Assembly (NCBI GenBank): GCA_018873245.2
Contig: JAEMBT020000009.1
Span: forward strand, 14,669,794-14,733,793
Reading direction: 5' to 3'
Source: Archegozetes longisetosus
Lineage: Eukaryota > Arthropoda > Arachnida > Sarcoptiformes > Trhypochthoniidae
DNA length: 64,000 nt
Below the pieces are notes generated by a model, which had not been told where the DNA came from, did no database searches, and was given only the letters and a program-made list of their open reading frames with translations. This document shows, piece after piece, positions 10,663-22,194 of this stretch (its first letter is position 1; every line of letters begins with the position of its first letter). The position numbers were made by a program, and so were the translations under genes.

Positions 10663-11584
10663 ACTTTCACAAATTTAGATAACGAAAGGCGCTATTAAAA
10701 CCTATCCATTTTATTGAAACATTAAGTAATTGATGCCAGTCATAGGTCTACTTACTATCAAAACTTTTATCTTCAAATATATTATAGACAACAAATAACA
10801 AGAACTGATTTCCATTTCAAAACTTACTTTGTTTTGTATTCTTTCTGCTCAGATAGAGAATGATTTTAAAAGAACAATATTTTGAATGTTTTTTAGAATA
10901 AGTTTATCATCAGATAAGAGTCTTCAATCTGACAAAGATAATGAGTAATGAATTTTCTCTTTGAGATATTCAAATAAGACTATTTAATAAGATTTAGGCT
11001 CTTTCAATATCTGAATTTTTAAAAAGCGTGAAGAAGACAGTAAACACTTGAAATGTTGAGAAAATTGTCCTTAATATTTAAATTTCGCTCAGAAAATGTG
11101 CTGTTATTTTGTTTTATTGATGCAGCACTGCTCTGGAGCATTACTCGCTGTGCACTACTTGTTTGCAAAGTATCACATTTATTGCAGTTTGTCTTCGTAC
11201 CGAAACAAAACTTTTGCACCACTCGATATAATGATATTCTTTGATCATGAAAGATGCTGATGGTCATAACTTTTTACCCACATTGCATTGGTGGCTATAA
11301 TTCTATGAATGAAGGTGAGATTATAGTCATATTTAAAATTTATTCTTATTAAAGGTGTTCCTTAGATAAATTTACTAGAAATTTTGGTCAATTTTATGAT
11401 ACCCAACGGAATGACACTTTGCACATGTTTTCTCTAAAAGTTGTTGAGTACTGTACTTACACATCCCTAACCGATTTCGAGTGTTTCCATTGATTTTATT
11501 GTAAAAACATTTTATAAACTTACATTCAATTTAAAGAAAATTATAAGATATGACAAAAGTTATACCAAAGAACACAATTACAAA
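10663..11584. other. No supported gene
   Basis: A small region at 11,019-11,267 is open on both strands (82 and 63 codons) and slightly less AT-rich. Neither translation resembles a family I know and no splice-compatible neighbours were found, so it is left unassigned. Confidence 0.35.
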
Positions 11585-12138
11585 GTGATCCAAAATTGAC
11601 GCTTTATTTATTGTTCTAAATAAATAAAAAATGGAAAAGTATATCTACGAAATTTAAAATGTGTAATAAACAGTCGACAATGCAGATTAATGAATTAAAT
11701 TTTCAAAGTGTCCTATGTCAGTGGTAACCAAATGGCAAAGTTTCATTTGAAAGTTGCCAATCACTCTTGTGGACATTTCGTATCTGGTATCTTTTATTTC
11801 TGTCTTTATGGCCAATTTGAGCTCATCAATAGTGTATGGAGCCGTACTAAAGACTCTGTTCTTGAGATATTCCCAAATTAAGTAACTAATCAGTATGATG
11901 TGTGTAGAAAAGAGGGCCATTCGATACCACCTTCCGTGTGGCACTCGATATCCAAGCCTATAGGATATGTTTCTCCAAACTCAACTACATTTTTTAAACA
12001 AATAGGGTGTTAATGAAATGACTATCATTTACATTCTGCATACTTTAAGGGGCTATGATGCATTAAATTTATAATTTTAAATAAAATAGTTTTAACTTTA
12101 ACTTAAAATTTTGAGAAGCTTCAATTTTGGGACACTTA
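11585..12138 (-). mobile_element. Internally deleted mariner-type transposon, copy 1
   Basis: Ends carry inverted repeats resembling GTGTCCCAAAATTGAAGC (right end, reversed) and GTGATCCAAAATTGACGC (left). The interior retains the transposase C-terminus on the minus strand (open 11,944-11,687): YLKNRVFSTAPYTIDELK, then an amphipathic helix and GHFE before the stop. This is the end of the catalytic domain plus tail seen in IS630/Tc1-mariner transposases. The N-terminal DNA-binding half and first two catalytic Asp are gone. A sister element with a similar deletion lies at 31,526-32,085. Confidence 0.7.
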
Positions 12139-13502
12139 GTGTTATATTTATTGTGTCGATTGAATAATTTAAAAGATAAGTGAATTACAAATACTTAAAA
12201 GACAAACTTTTAAGCATTGATAACTTTTTAATGAGAATGGTGTTTATCTGGTAAAATCTTCACAAATTGAATATTAATATTATTTAATAGTATGCTACTA
12301 TAATTGAATGTTATGTTAAAATTAACTTCTTTTCTTTACTTCGTGTCAGGCAAATTTGGGGTTAGGATTTGTGAAAAGTAGTACACAAAAGTTTAATTTT
12401 ATATTTAACAATTTAGAAGTTCGAAACAGTTAAATAGGCGCTTTAAAATTATTAAGTAAACTGAGTTCAATACGTTTTTGAGTAAATAGTTTGTGATACT
12501 TAACAAAGCCATAAATGAAAGTTTCTGAAATTCATGTTTAAGGGTTGATTATTGTGGCAAATCGAATGATATATTGCCATTAAATGAGTGAGTATACACG
12601 AACTTTTCATAAATTCTGTAATTAGATTGCAAATAGATTCGAAATAGTAATCAGTGAGCAATTTAGTCTAAAAATCATAAGTGTTTTCTATAAAAATAAA
12701 TTTCATAATTGAAGTTAACTTCTAGTTTTTTAAAAATTTTTTGAATTATGACCAAATCCCTTGGTTAAAGCATTAAATTACATATTTTTAAACATATATG
12801 ATTCAAATCGACTTAAATATCATAATGACTTATGATATTTCTATTTATGCTAACATTTAATCTGAATATATTTATGTGCTTTAAAGAATGAATGAATAAA
12901 TCCATTGGTGGAACAATAAATGCAAAAAATTCAGTTCAATTGTAGAATAAAAAGCTTTTGCATTAGTTCTCACTGATTTGTTAAATTTTATAATCTATGA
13001 AAGATTAATTACCAGCTTCGATAACAAATCTATCAATCTATCTGGCTTACATTGGGCGAAATACAAAATTTTAATAGTAGTGAATAAACGCGTTTAAAAT
13101 TTTTGAAGTTGAATTCGCTTACATTTAATGAGGACTTGTACAATAGTAAACTTGATATAAATTCTAAATAATTATATTAGAATGAGTGTTGTGAACAAAA
13201 ATTTCAAGATTAAGACATAATACTTAGAGTACTCAGTCAAATTATTTCACACAAGATTACGATAAAACAAAATGTTCTTATCGCTATTTCAACTTAATAT
13301 ACTTTGTGATTAAATTGCAAAGTCACTGAAAAGAAACTAATATGAACGAAAACTCTAGAGACAATTAATTATTTAGCAAAAGTTAAACTTCTAACGTTTT
13401 GTGTAATCATTCAAAATCAATTCATTTTTAATTAAAGAAAACACAAAAATCTCTGGGAGCGCCTTTTGCTTAATACGAATAAAGTATTGCTGTTCATTGT
13501 AT
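12139..13502. other. Non-coding stretch, no gene seen
   Basis: AT-rich, with no frame resembling a known protein, no obvious inverted repeats and no RNA gene. It separates the mariner remnant from the 3' end of ionotropic receptor 1. Confidence 0.4.
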
Positions 13503-15787
13503 TTAAGAACTAACTCTGTTATTATGAATACTGAAATAAATTCTCTGCGCATACGATATTATACGAGAATTTGCCAAAACTTCTCTTATCACATCACGAA
13601 CAACATTCGAACAGGAATGAGTGAATATTTCGATCAGTAATACCAGAAACGCAATTGAGTTCCCAATAAATAGTACAATAAACGCCCCTCTCAACTGCTT
13701 CATAGTCAAAGGTCTGAACTCATAGGCAGTCACATCGACTTTCGTGTTAATATCAGGTCCATATCCTTTTGGTTTGAGTGATTTCCTTAGTTCGTATTCA
13801 TATATTCCACTCTCAGATAATTGAACGATTCTATCATAAAAATTTTACAATTGCATCATTCTTTAGATTCTTAAAAGATCAATTCACAAAGCTTACACAT
13901 AGTTCAATTTCAATTTTACTGTTGTATCGAGATAAGGATTTAACCACAGAAAGTAAGGCTTATTTCCGAAACCTGATTCGGAGATGTGATAATCAAATCC
14001 TTCATTATGATCAGAAATCATTTTCAATCCAAGGGTTGCTTTTAGATAATGAATGAACAAACTGTCGAGTGAAATGACAGCATTGCTATCTCGACTCTTC
14101 TTTACCAAGTCTTCGATCAATTTAGAATCAAATATAGTTACAAGTGGATCGTACAATTCATATCTTTTTCGGAAATCTAAAGCCATGTCTGATGGATCGT
14201 TTTCTATGAAGTCCTGCATTTCAAAATGCAGAAAACCTATTATTGTTGACTGCTTCCAGTGGGGGTTAGTATATAGGTCGTTCCATGAGTCGATTCTATC
14301 GATCGGATCATTGCGAGATAATAAATCAAACAGTCTACCCGAAAAGCAAGCCAATAATACAAAGCTTGTAAGAAGCCAAATTCCAAACAACATTCTGATG
14401 AAACTGCTAGTTATTCTGTGAGCGATTATGTCCGAAAGTATAACAGATGCCAAATCCCAAATATATTTCACAATTTTATTGATCGAACGTCTCTTCACGC
14501 ACAAGGTTAATGCGATTGAAAGAATAGATATGAGGATTGCATAATAAATTTCAACATCGAATGAATCGAACAAAGTGAATAGAGACCATTCACCTGGAAA
14601 GAGTTAGCAATATAAAGCATTAAATATTAAAGTCTCACATAATTAAGAATTTGTTTTTTCAATTGATTAGGTTTGGATTTGGTTTACTAACTTTTTTTGG
14701 TAAAGCTGAAAATCGCTGATCTCTCAAATGTTCCGATAGATCGCGATAGACTCAGACCATAAGACATCCGAATATCTTCCAAGCTCTTTGTTGGGCAGTA
14801 AGGAAACAAAGTTATATGTATACCTCCTTTACTCGAGTTTAATTCGGTATTGTCAACGAACAACTCAGCAGTAGACTTGGGAATAGGTAAAAGTTGCACA
14901 CTGAAAGCAAATTGAACACATTTTTTCAGAATTTCACTAAACATTGATCTTGTGAAGTTTTGAATTATAAGCATGCATGAATGCTAGCTACTATAAAAGT
15001 AGCGTTTACATTTGAATTTCCTGATTATAGTTTGATATAATCAATACTAATCACAATTGACTTCAGTTACAGTTGAAGTAAATTGAAGTTAGAAAGTTAT
15101 ACCTGACTTTTAGTATCTTATCGATGAAGGAAATTTGATCGGGCCTGTGAATCACTGATGCAGCATTTATTTCATAGTTATTTTTTGTCTTATTAAGGTT
15201 AATAAGTTAGAGAATTTTTACTTAATGTTTGTTTATATCAGCCGAAATGTTTTCAGATTTTTATTAAGTTTAAGCGAAATTTTAATATATTTTGAGGCAA
15301 TAGTTTGTTTTGCCCAACCAGTTTTAACGGTTATATTTACCTAATCTAGCCTTAGGTCAAACTAGCTCATCAAAAATAACCAAACTGATCTAAGCGAAAA
15401 AACCATTAAATCACCTAATTTTAGAACTTGCTATTTGGCGATATGGATTCTTGCAATAAATTTGTTATGCTTATTATTTTTAAGCTCTTTCTGATGAAAC
15501 CTTTTATTATTACAGTTTCAATTTTATACCAACCGGTAAAACAGTACCTACTTTGCTTTGATGTAATTCGCAAAATGCTTTAATAATACGATTAGTGGCC
15601 CACAAATTTGATAGTAAAGTATCGAAGTGTTGCCTGATCTTATCAATTTTTCTCCATATGTGATAATGGGTGGCCACATAACTGGCTGAACTCTAATTGT
15701 GTTAACAGTTGAACTATTTTGCCAAAACACCGTGTCATTGATTGAATTCAAATTTACGCATTGACCATTATGATATTGAAAATTCAT
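13503..15787 (-). CDS. Divergent ionotropic (glutamate-receptor-like) receptor 1, 4 exons
   Basis: Exons on the minus strand: 15,787-15,552, about 14,936-14,692, 14,593-13,897 and 13,830-13,503, giving about 501 residues. The exon-2 acceptor is the least certain. The protein shows ICGPLIVLLKHFANYIKAK (start of the S1 ligand lobe), LSLSRSIG, TM1 IYYAILISILSIALTLCV, a pore/TM2 segment FGIWLLTSFVLLACFSGRLF, the post-pore IDSWNDLY, S2, LSESGIYEYE, and TM3 GAFIVLFIGNSIAFLVLL. Ionotropic receptors are chemosensory cation channels lacking the glutamate receptor amino-terminal domain, and length fits. The pore lacks the classical SYTANLAAF signature, as in divergent members. It shares the last intron position and phase (2) with receptor 2 but has an extra phase-1 intron before SEWSLF. 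The true start may lie further upstream. Confidence 0.75.
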
Positions 15788-17092
15788 TTCTTAATCGATT
15801 AACTATTTGTAAAAGTTTTAAATAACATCAAAATTAAAAATTAATTCAATTTTTGCAATAATTCTTTTAGATAAATTATTTTGAATTTTTAGGTGTTGTT
15901 AGTTTAATTATTTGAAAAATTATCATGAATTCTGCTCAAATTAATTATATTTTTACTAAAATCTAACTTCTAATTAAGGTTCAATCAATTTTGAAGATAT
16001 AGGTAATAAGGGAACAATTTTTATGACTTATATGCATAGCTATTATTGTAAACATATCTCGAGTATTATTTAGACAAGTATTAAGATGTCTACTTAACGT
16101 AAACTTTGTTACTTATTTTACTATTATTTGACTAAAACTTTGGTATAAATTAATTTACAGAATTTGCGCTAAGTAAACATCTTAATAATTGTCTAAATAC
16201 TACCCTGGCTATGTTTAAAATTGCTCCACATTTAATTTTTTCTCGTTTTTAATGAACTCGAGGAATAGAGGTTGTGCTACCTTCCTTTAAGGAATATTTA
16301 AATAGTTATTAGGACTACGATTGGCCTTAACAATGGAAATCTGCAATATTTATATTCTCCTTTTCAGTGAAAGCTATCGCTTTGTAGTAAAACACAAATC
16401 TTAATACGTTTAACCACATGATCCCCTTTCCAATACTTCATTCAAATTTCTAACGCATACAACTACTGGAATGTAAAACACTTGATTGGGCACATGACAC
16501 AGTAAGTTTGAAAAGAGAATAAAATATTGTAATAAATTAAATTTTTACCACCTCTTAATATAAATGATATATTATTCGAAATTTTGAAATTGGATTGCGA
16601 TTAGTAATTTCTTTTGGATAATAACATTATAGATTGCTATTTTATTAATTAGGAAAATTTTTTGGAGTAAAATTGTGATGTGGACTTTTTTCACGCACAA
16701 TTCCTATTAACCAATATACTCACATTAATAAATGTGTTATTTGCAATTCCACAAGATGTTGCTTGCTTTTAGATTACTTAAAAATCTTTCGTGGTCTAGC
16801 TATTTTCTCTCAATCTAAACAAACTAAGCATTTATCCTATCGTTATGAAAATGGTTTCCCTAGTCAATAAGTTAAGCTATTTTCCATAACTAAAAGTTTC
16901 GGAAAAAATTGATAAGCCCATTTATTCAGAACAACGTATCATTTTATTCATTTTTAAAATGATATATCCAAAAAACTAAACAAAAATGACTAAGATCTTT
17001 TTCATTCACCAAATGTTTTGATCTTATTAGTTAAAGGACTCTATTAGTAGAATTAGAAGCTAATTATCTAGCTTTTAAGTCTTAAATAATCA
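15788..17092. other. Mostly empty stretch with one MITE
   Basis: Upstream flank of ionotropic receptor 1. Apart from the hairpin element at 16,062-16,204 no gene or RNA was seen. Confidence 0.4.
16062..16204. mobile_element. Small MITE with about 40-bp terminal inverted repeats
   Basis: The left arm AGTATTATTTAGACAAGTAT and the reversed right arm AGTATTTAGACAATTATTAA align, and both continue as AAGATG, then TACTTA, then GCG or ACG. Total about 143 bp; no coding capacity. Confidence 0.6.
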
Positions 17093-17492
17093 GGGGCTGC
17101 ATTCATAAAAGATTGCAAAAATAGCAATATTTTTAACAATTTGCAATCCATTTAGCAATGCCTTTGCAATCGATTGCTAATTGGTATTCATAAAACTTAT
17201 TACTAATGTATTGCAAAAACAGCAATGTTTACAAAAAAAAATACTTTATTAAAAAGTATTAAAAACATTTTCAATAAATTTGAAAACAATTGATTTGATT
17301 TTTAAAAATTATTATTAATCTCAAAATAGATTAAAAACCTTACGTAAAAGATTAAAATTTTCTAAACTTTGAAACAATATTAAATTAATACAGTTTTAGA
17401 CAAAAAATAACTAAAAGTGATTGCGATTGTTTTAAAACAAGCCTTTGATTTTCATCACTATTACTTCAAAATTCAATTAAGAAATAGAAGTG

Positions 17493-18362
17493 ATGCCACC
17501 TAAAAAGATTTCATCACTTAGTGATAATACTATAAGGGCCAAAAAGTTCTCAAACGAAGAATTACAGGCATTGATCGATACTATAAGCCCTAATTATGTC
17601 AAACTTTTCGGTATATTAAACGAAGAAGTAACAAATGAATTAAAGCAGACATTATGGGCTCAAATAGCAGATGCGGTAAAAGTTATTAAATTAAATTTGC
17701 ACTTGAGTTAATAGATAGAAATTCATGTTTAGGTAAATGCGGTCTCATTTTGTAAGCGATCTGTAAATGATATTCAGAACAAATTCATTCAATTAAAATG
17801 TAGAACAAAGAAAAAGGCTTCAAATATATTATTAGAATTGCGTAAAACTGGTGGCGGAATCAACGAATCCGACCCTTTAAGTGAATTAGAATTGAGAGCT
17901 AATAGTCTCTCATTTTTAGAGAGAAAAATCATTAGATTAATTGGCGCCACAGCTTTGACCGGAATTAAAGGAGGTTTAGATACTTCGGACTCATTTGATG
18001 GTCAACAAGAAACTGAACGCGATAGAGGAGAAGTCACAGAAACTCAAGTCATAAGTCCTTCGCCTGAATCGCACGACGTTCCCCAAGAAATGAATTCACA
18101 TTTAAAAGATATCGAAGCGCTTGAAATTCAGTCTAAAAGCCGCAAAAGAAAGTTCAGAGACAATGATATTGAAAGAGATTTAATTACTTTAAAAATGCTC
18201 GAAACACAAGTAGAGATAAAAAATGCATTATTAGAATTGGTGGACATTAAAAGAGAAATGTTAGAAATCAAAAAACAAAAGTTGGAATTATTTAAATTGA
18301 ATCCTCATTTGATAGCAAATGTTGAATATTATAATGAAAGCAATGATTCTATTCTTAACTAA
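17493..18362 (+). CDS. Harbinger Myb/SANT-like DNA-binding protein (2 exons)
   Basis: Exons 17,493-17,675 and 17,733-18,362 join in phase 0 (donor GCG|GTAAAA, acceptor TTTAG) to give 270 residues. The first ATG in the frame is at 17,493. Residues about 17-90 form a trihelical Myb-like domain: FSNEELQALIDTI, a central Trp in LWAQIADAV, and RSVNDIQNKF followed by the basic RTKKKA. The C-terminal third is a charged coiled coil rich in Glu, Lys and Leu (about residues 190-245). In Harbinger elements this partner brings the transposase to the nucleus and to subterminal DNA. Here the GCAAT-rich ends are the likely target. The short 57-nt intron contains stops in the exon frame, which supports splicing. 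No damage seen. Confidence 0.8.
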
Positions 18363-19416
18363 GCGAATCTTTGTTGAATTAAATTGTTTCTGATATTTAA
18401 ACCTAATGTGTGTAAAGCGCTAACATTTGATTGATTATCAATAAATTCGTCGTTTTCACTTTCGATTGAGTCAATTATTAAGTTATCTTCAATTAAACCC
18501 AAGTTTCGTCTCATATTATGCAAAACAGCAACAGATAAAATAATTTTACAAACTTTTAATGGATTGTAACATAAATTTCCACCACTATTGTCAAGACACC
18601 TAAAAACCATCTTCATTAATCCAATAGTATTTTCAACTACTCTTCTAGTTTTCTTGTAAAATCTATTGTATTTCATTTCGCTATTAGTCTTAGGCTTTAA
18701 GATTGGTGTCAAAAGCCAAGGCTCTAATGGATAGCCTGAATCTCCTAATAGCCATCCATTAGGTGGATTCGATTCAAATTTATTTCTTAAATGACAGTTA
18801 GTCCAAATAAACGAGTCGTGAGTACTTCCGGGCCATTTGACAACTATATCAATAATTTGCATCTCATTATCACTGACTATTTGAACATTTATAGCATGTT
18901 TTTCTTTTCTTGAAACATATAGTGGTTCATCTAAGCCTCCCGGAGGTTTTATATCTATTAATGTTGCATCTATTAATCCTAAAACTCGCGGAAATCTGTG
19001 TATTCTTTGAAATTTTTGTTGTAATTGAATTAATTCGTTACTATCTGTCGGGAATTTAATGTAGTCTTTTGACAGTTTACATAACAAATCAGTGATCGAA
19101 TTCACTATTCGACTAACACTAGCCTGAGATGTATTGATTACATCTCCGATAACATTTTGAAAGAACCGCTCGCGAAGAATCTTAAAGCGGTTAAAACTTG
19201 AAGGTGTGGAGGAATTGCTTCATTTCTTAATGTTTTTCTTTCAATAAAAAGCTTTAATTTTTCAATTAAAGAAAAAATTACGTGTCTTGGAAAGCGATAC
19301 TTCTGGAGCAAAACATTATCTTCAAGTTCTAAAGGATTATCTCTTTCTCTGAACTGTCTTTGTTTTCTAAGAGAACTTTTTCTCATTCGATTTAAAATTA
19401 ACAAATATTCAGCCAT
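18359..19416 (-). pseudogene. Harbinger DDE transposase, one frameshift
   Basis: Two minus-strand frames, 19,416 to about 19,138 and about 19,160 to 18,359, together cover a complete transposase of about 350 residues. The N-terminal part has FPRHVIFSLIEKL and ALRFFASGSF. The next frame starts with NVIGDVINTSQASVSRIVNS, which directly continues the family pattern, so a single missing base in the A run at 19,155-19,158 (T run on plus) breaks the gene. Catalytic residues are all present: Asp in GLIDATLIDI, Asp in GDSGYPLEPW, Glu in VENTIGLMK. It ends four bases past the stop of the convergent Myb-like gene, so the 3' ends overlap slightly. A sequencing error in the homopolymer would restore it; otherwise the element is recently dead. 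Confidence 0.85.
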
Positions 19417-19733
19417 TTTTGAGACACTATCAGGTTCAACGAAACCAATTGTAAATTATATGCGCATCAAACCCTTGAATTAGTCTCAAATTTTGATCTC
19501 TATTAACTCTATTCTCAATGATAACATATAATATAATCAAGATGATTCTAATTATGACATTATAAGGATTGCAGACGTTTGCAAGTGCTTTAGACCTATT
19601 GCAAAATCTGCAATGTATTACAATTGCAAAATAGTTTTATGAATACAATTTTTATTAGCAATCGAAAAATAGCAATCACTTGTTTACAATCGCTTTATGA
19701 AAATCAATTGCAATTGTTTATGAATGCTGCCCC

Positions 19734-22194
19734 AGAATTATTACTTTATACCATTGAATGCCTATAATATTAATATTTTCTCTTACCATTCGAAATCATT
19801 CACATAATACTTTTAGTTATTATACAAAACAGCTAATGAGTAAAACGACTATCTTAATATAAAAATCACGGATGAATACTCAATACCTGTCGATATATAT
19901 ATTTTAGATACAATACTGATTTTATGAAAGTAGAGAACATTTCAATGATTGCATAAAAAATCTACTTGTCAAACAGGATTTTTGAGAGAATTGTGTTTTG
20001 GTGTGTATTTTCTAGAAAGTTCTCTATGGAAATTAATGGAACTTATATTTATGAGTATTGAATTTAAGTGGTCGATCAATATTTTTAGGTATAATTTCAA
20101 CTTATGAAGTATGAGAACGCGATTAATTTTTTATGTACCAAAAGTCAATTTTCGCTGCCTTGTACACGTTGGTATTTACTTGAAATTGTTATATAACATC
20201 ATAGGATAGCAAGCAACATGAGTCGAATGTCATCAATCAATAAATCTATAGTACATACATTTGTATTTACCGTTACTAAATCAATTCTAACTTAATTGTT
20301 GAGAAAAAATTAAATGAAATATAAGTAAAGATTCAAAAGAGTTTTACTGATTCTGGAAGCATTTTCAAAAGGTGATTTGCGAGCGAAAACATTAAATTGG
20401 GTAGAACGCTCTCAAGTTTCGTCTAACTCGAGTTTCAAAAGTTTATTTTAACTTATATTTAGTGAAATGAATTATAAAAGCAAGAAGTCATTGAATATAT
20501 GACTTACTTAAATTTGATTAATTTAATTGAGTGATGTAACAATATCATATTTTAAACCTAGTAAAATTTATCCAAAATTGAACTTATTCACAGAGAATAA
20601 TGCTGAGTGTTGGTAGTTAGCACAATTTTATGACGCCTGCGCGAGTTTTTGAAGTTCACTACATTGATTAAAATAAGAATAACTGCTGAAATAAAAGTTT
20701 ATTAGCATTTATTTCTATATTTAAATTATGTGATGAAATCCATATAGACTATTACGCAAGGGTAAGGCAACTTTTAAATATGAGAATTTAAATACCCTAT
20801 AGCTTGTTAGAAACAGTTCCTTATGAGAATTTCTAGCTTGAGCTTCTAGCTTAACAGTGTCTTTGAGCCGAGTTTCGAGCCGAGCTCGCCAGGCTCGAGC
20901 CTGAAGCTCAGTCGAGCTTTTGTTCCTCATTAGTGAAAAGCATTTTTGAACTTATTAACCCATCAGTAGAACCATAGCTGAAAAATCTGCCGTTTGAACT
21001 TAGAATTCATATTAATATCATAGGTTTGCGTCACACCTGAAAAATTTTAGGTATTCCCTAAAAATTTTTTGGATATCGAATAGTATAATTCATTTTTTAA
21101 AATTCAATTTAATTATTTTTTAATTAATTTTAAACTAACTAAAATTAAAATTTTTCAGCCACAAGCCCCAAACACATCAGTATTTTCGTATAACATTTCA
21201 GTGCTTTTCTTCAAGTTAAGTTCTAGCGAGAAGTTTGCTTTCCAGTCATAATGTGCCGCACTGCTCGGCTCGACGATTTGGCAATGAGTTGAATTTTGCC
21301 TGCATTTAAGGCATTATAAACCTGTTTAGTTTAGAGAAAGGCTTTGCGTAAAGCTTTTATCTCAATCTCTGAAATTAAAAATAAATTTTTAACCAGTTTA
21401 AAAGAAGTCATTCAAGTTTTAACCCTAAAAAGGATTTCACTTATTGCTAAATCGTCGAGCCTGGGAGTGTAGCAAGATTTGAGAATCAGGAATTTTACTA
21501 TGTCGCTATTCCTCTATCAAACACAATACAAGCTTTCAATATTCACAGCTTATACCAAAGGATAGAATATTGGCTGAATATTCAACCAAACTATAAGGCA
21601 ACTATTGTCGATGTATTTCTCGCGCAAAAGTCTTAATAACGGTGGGACTCGCAACTGATTAGTTTATATGTGCGAAGTTTTGATAAATGGCTGTATAGTG
21701 AGTTCTAAACACTCGTCACCATATAAATAATCAATTTCTAAAGAGTAGTATTCAAAATTTCAAAGGCTTACAACTCTTGAAGCGCTCAACAAATGCTTAA
21801 GGTTTATATTTCTTGAATCTGTGTGTAAAAAGACTTAGAAATGATATGCATGTCATCGTCTGTTCCAGTAGGTCCACCGATGAAAGTGAAATAATTTATC
21901 TTAATGAAATATTGTGATTTAACGCTAAAGTTTAGATTCTGAATAAATTATTGTAGAGCTCAAACTAATAGTCAAATTTCTTGAGAGACATTTGTGTTAT
22001 TCGTTTAATCTTTCAAGTACACTATAAAGTTTTAAACTTACTCATAATGAAGCTCAGAAAATAATTTAGTAATTACTTTCAAGCTAATAGCTTTGCATTA
22101 AAATTAGCAAATTTTATTTTAATTCAGACGTTTATTGATTTTTAGATTCTTAACAGACTAAAAAATATTTCGATTGGTTTTGCAATAACTGTAT
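19734..22194. other. Non-coding stretch with repeat relics
   Basis: Contains a GCTCG/GAGCC-rich low-complexity patch at about 20,840-20,925 and, at 21,690-21,890, a decayed single arm related to the foldback at 43.6 kb, sharing GGTCCACCGAT and TGCTTAAGRYTTATATTTCT. No gene seen. Promoter and leader of ionotropic receptor 2 presumably lie in the last few hundred bases. Confidence 0.4.

Larger units (their letters stand above)
17093..19733. mobile_element. PIF/Harbinger DNA transposon, about 2.64 kb
   Basis: Terminal inverted repeats GGGGCTGCATTCATAAA (left) and TTTATGAATGCTGCCCC (right) differ at one or two positions. Two convergent genes lie inside, the standard pair for this superfamily: a Myb/SANT-like protein and a DDE transposase. 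Both subterminal regions are packed with GCAAT/ATTGC words. The usual 3-bp target duplication was not recognised (TCA at left, AGA at right), so one flank may have mutated. The transposase is frameshifted once; the Myb-like gene is intact. Confidence 0.85.

Noticed and set aside
14053-14421. 122-codon plus-strand gene
   Set aside because: It lies antisense to exon 3 of ionotropic receptor 1, whose membrane and pore segments and splice phases are coherent.
20721-20930. 69-codon minus-strand protein
   Set aside because: It is driven by a GCTCG-rich low-complexity patch with no family match.
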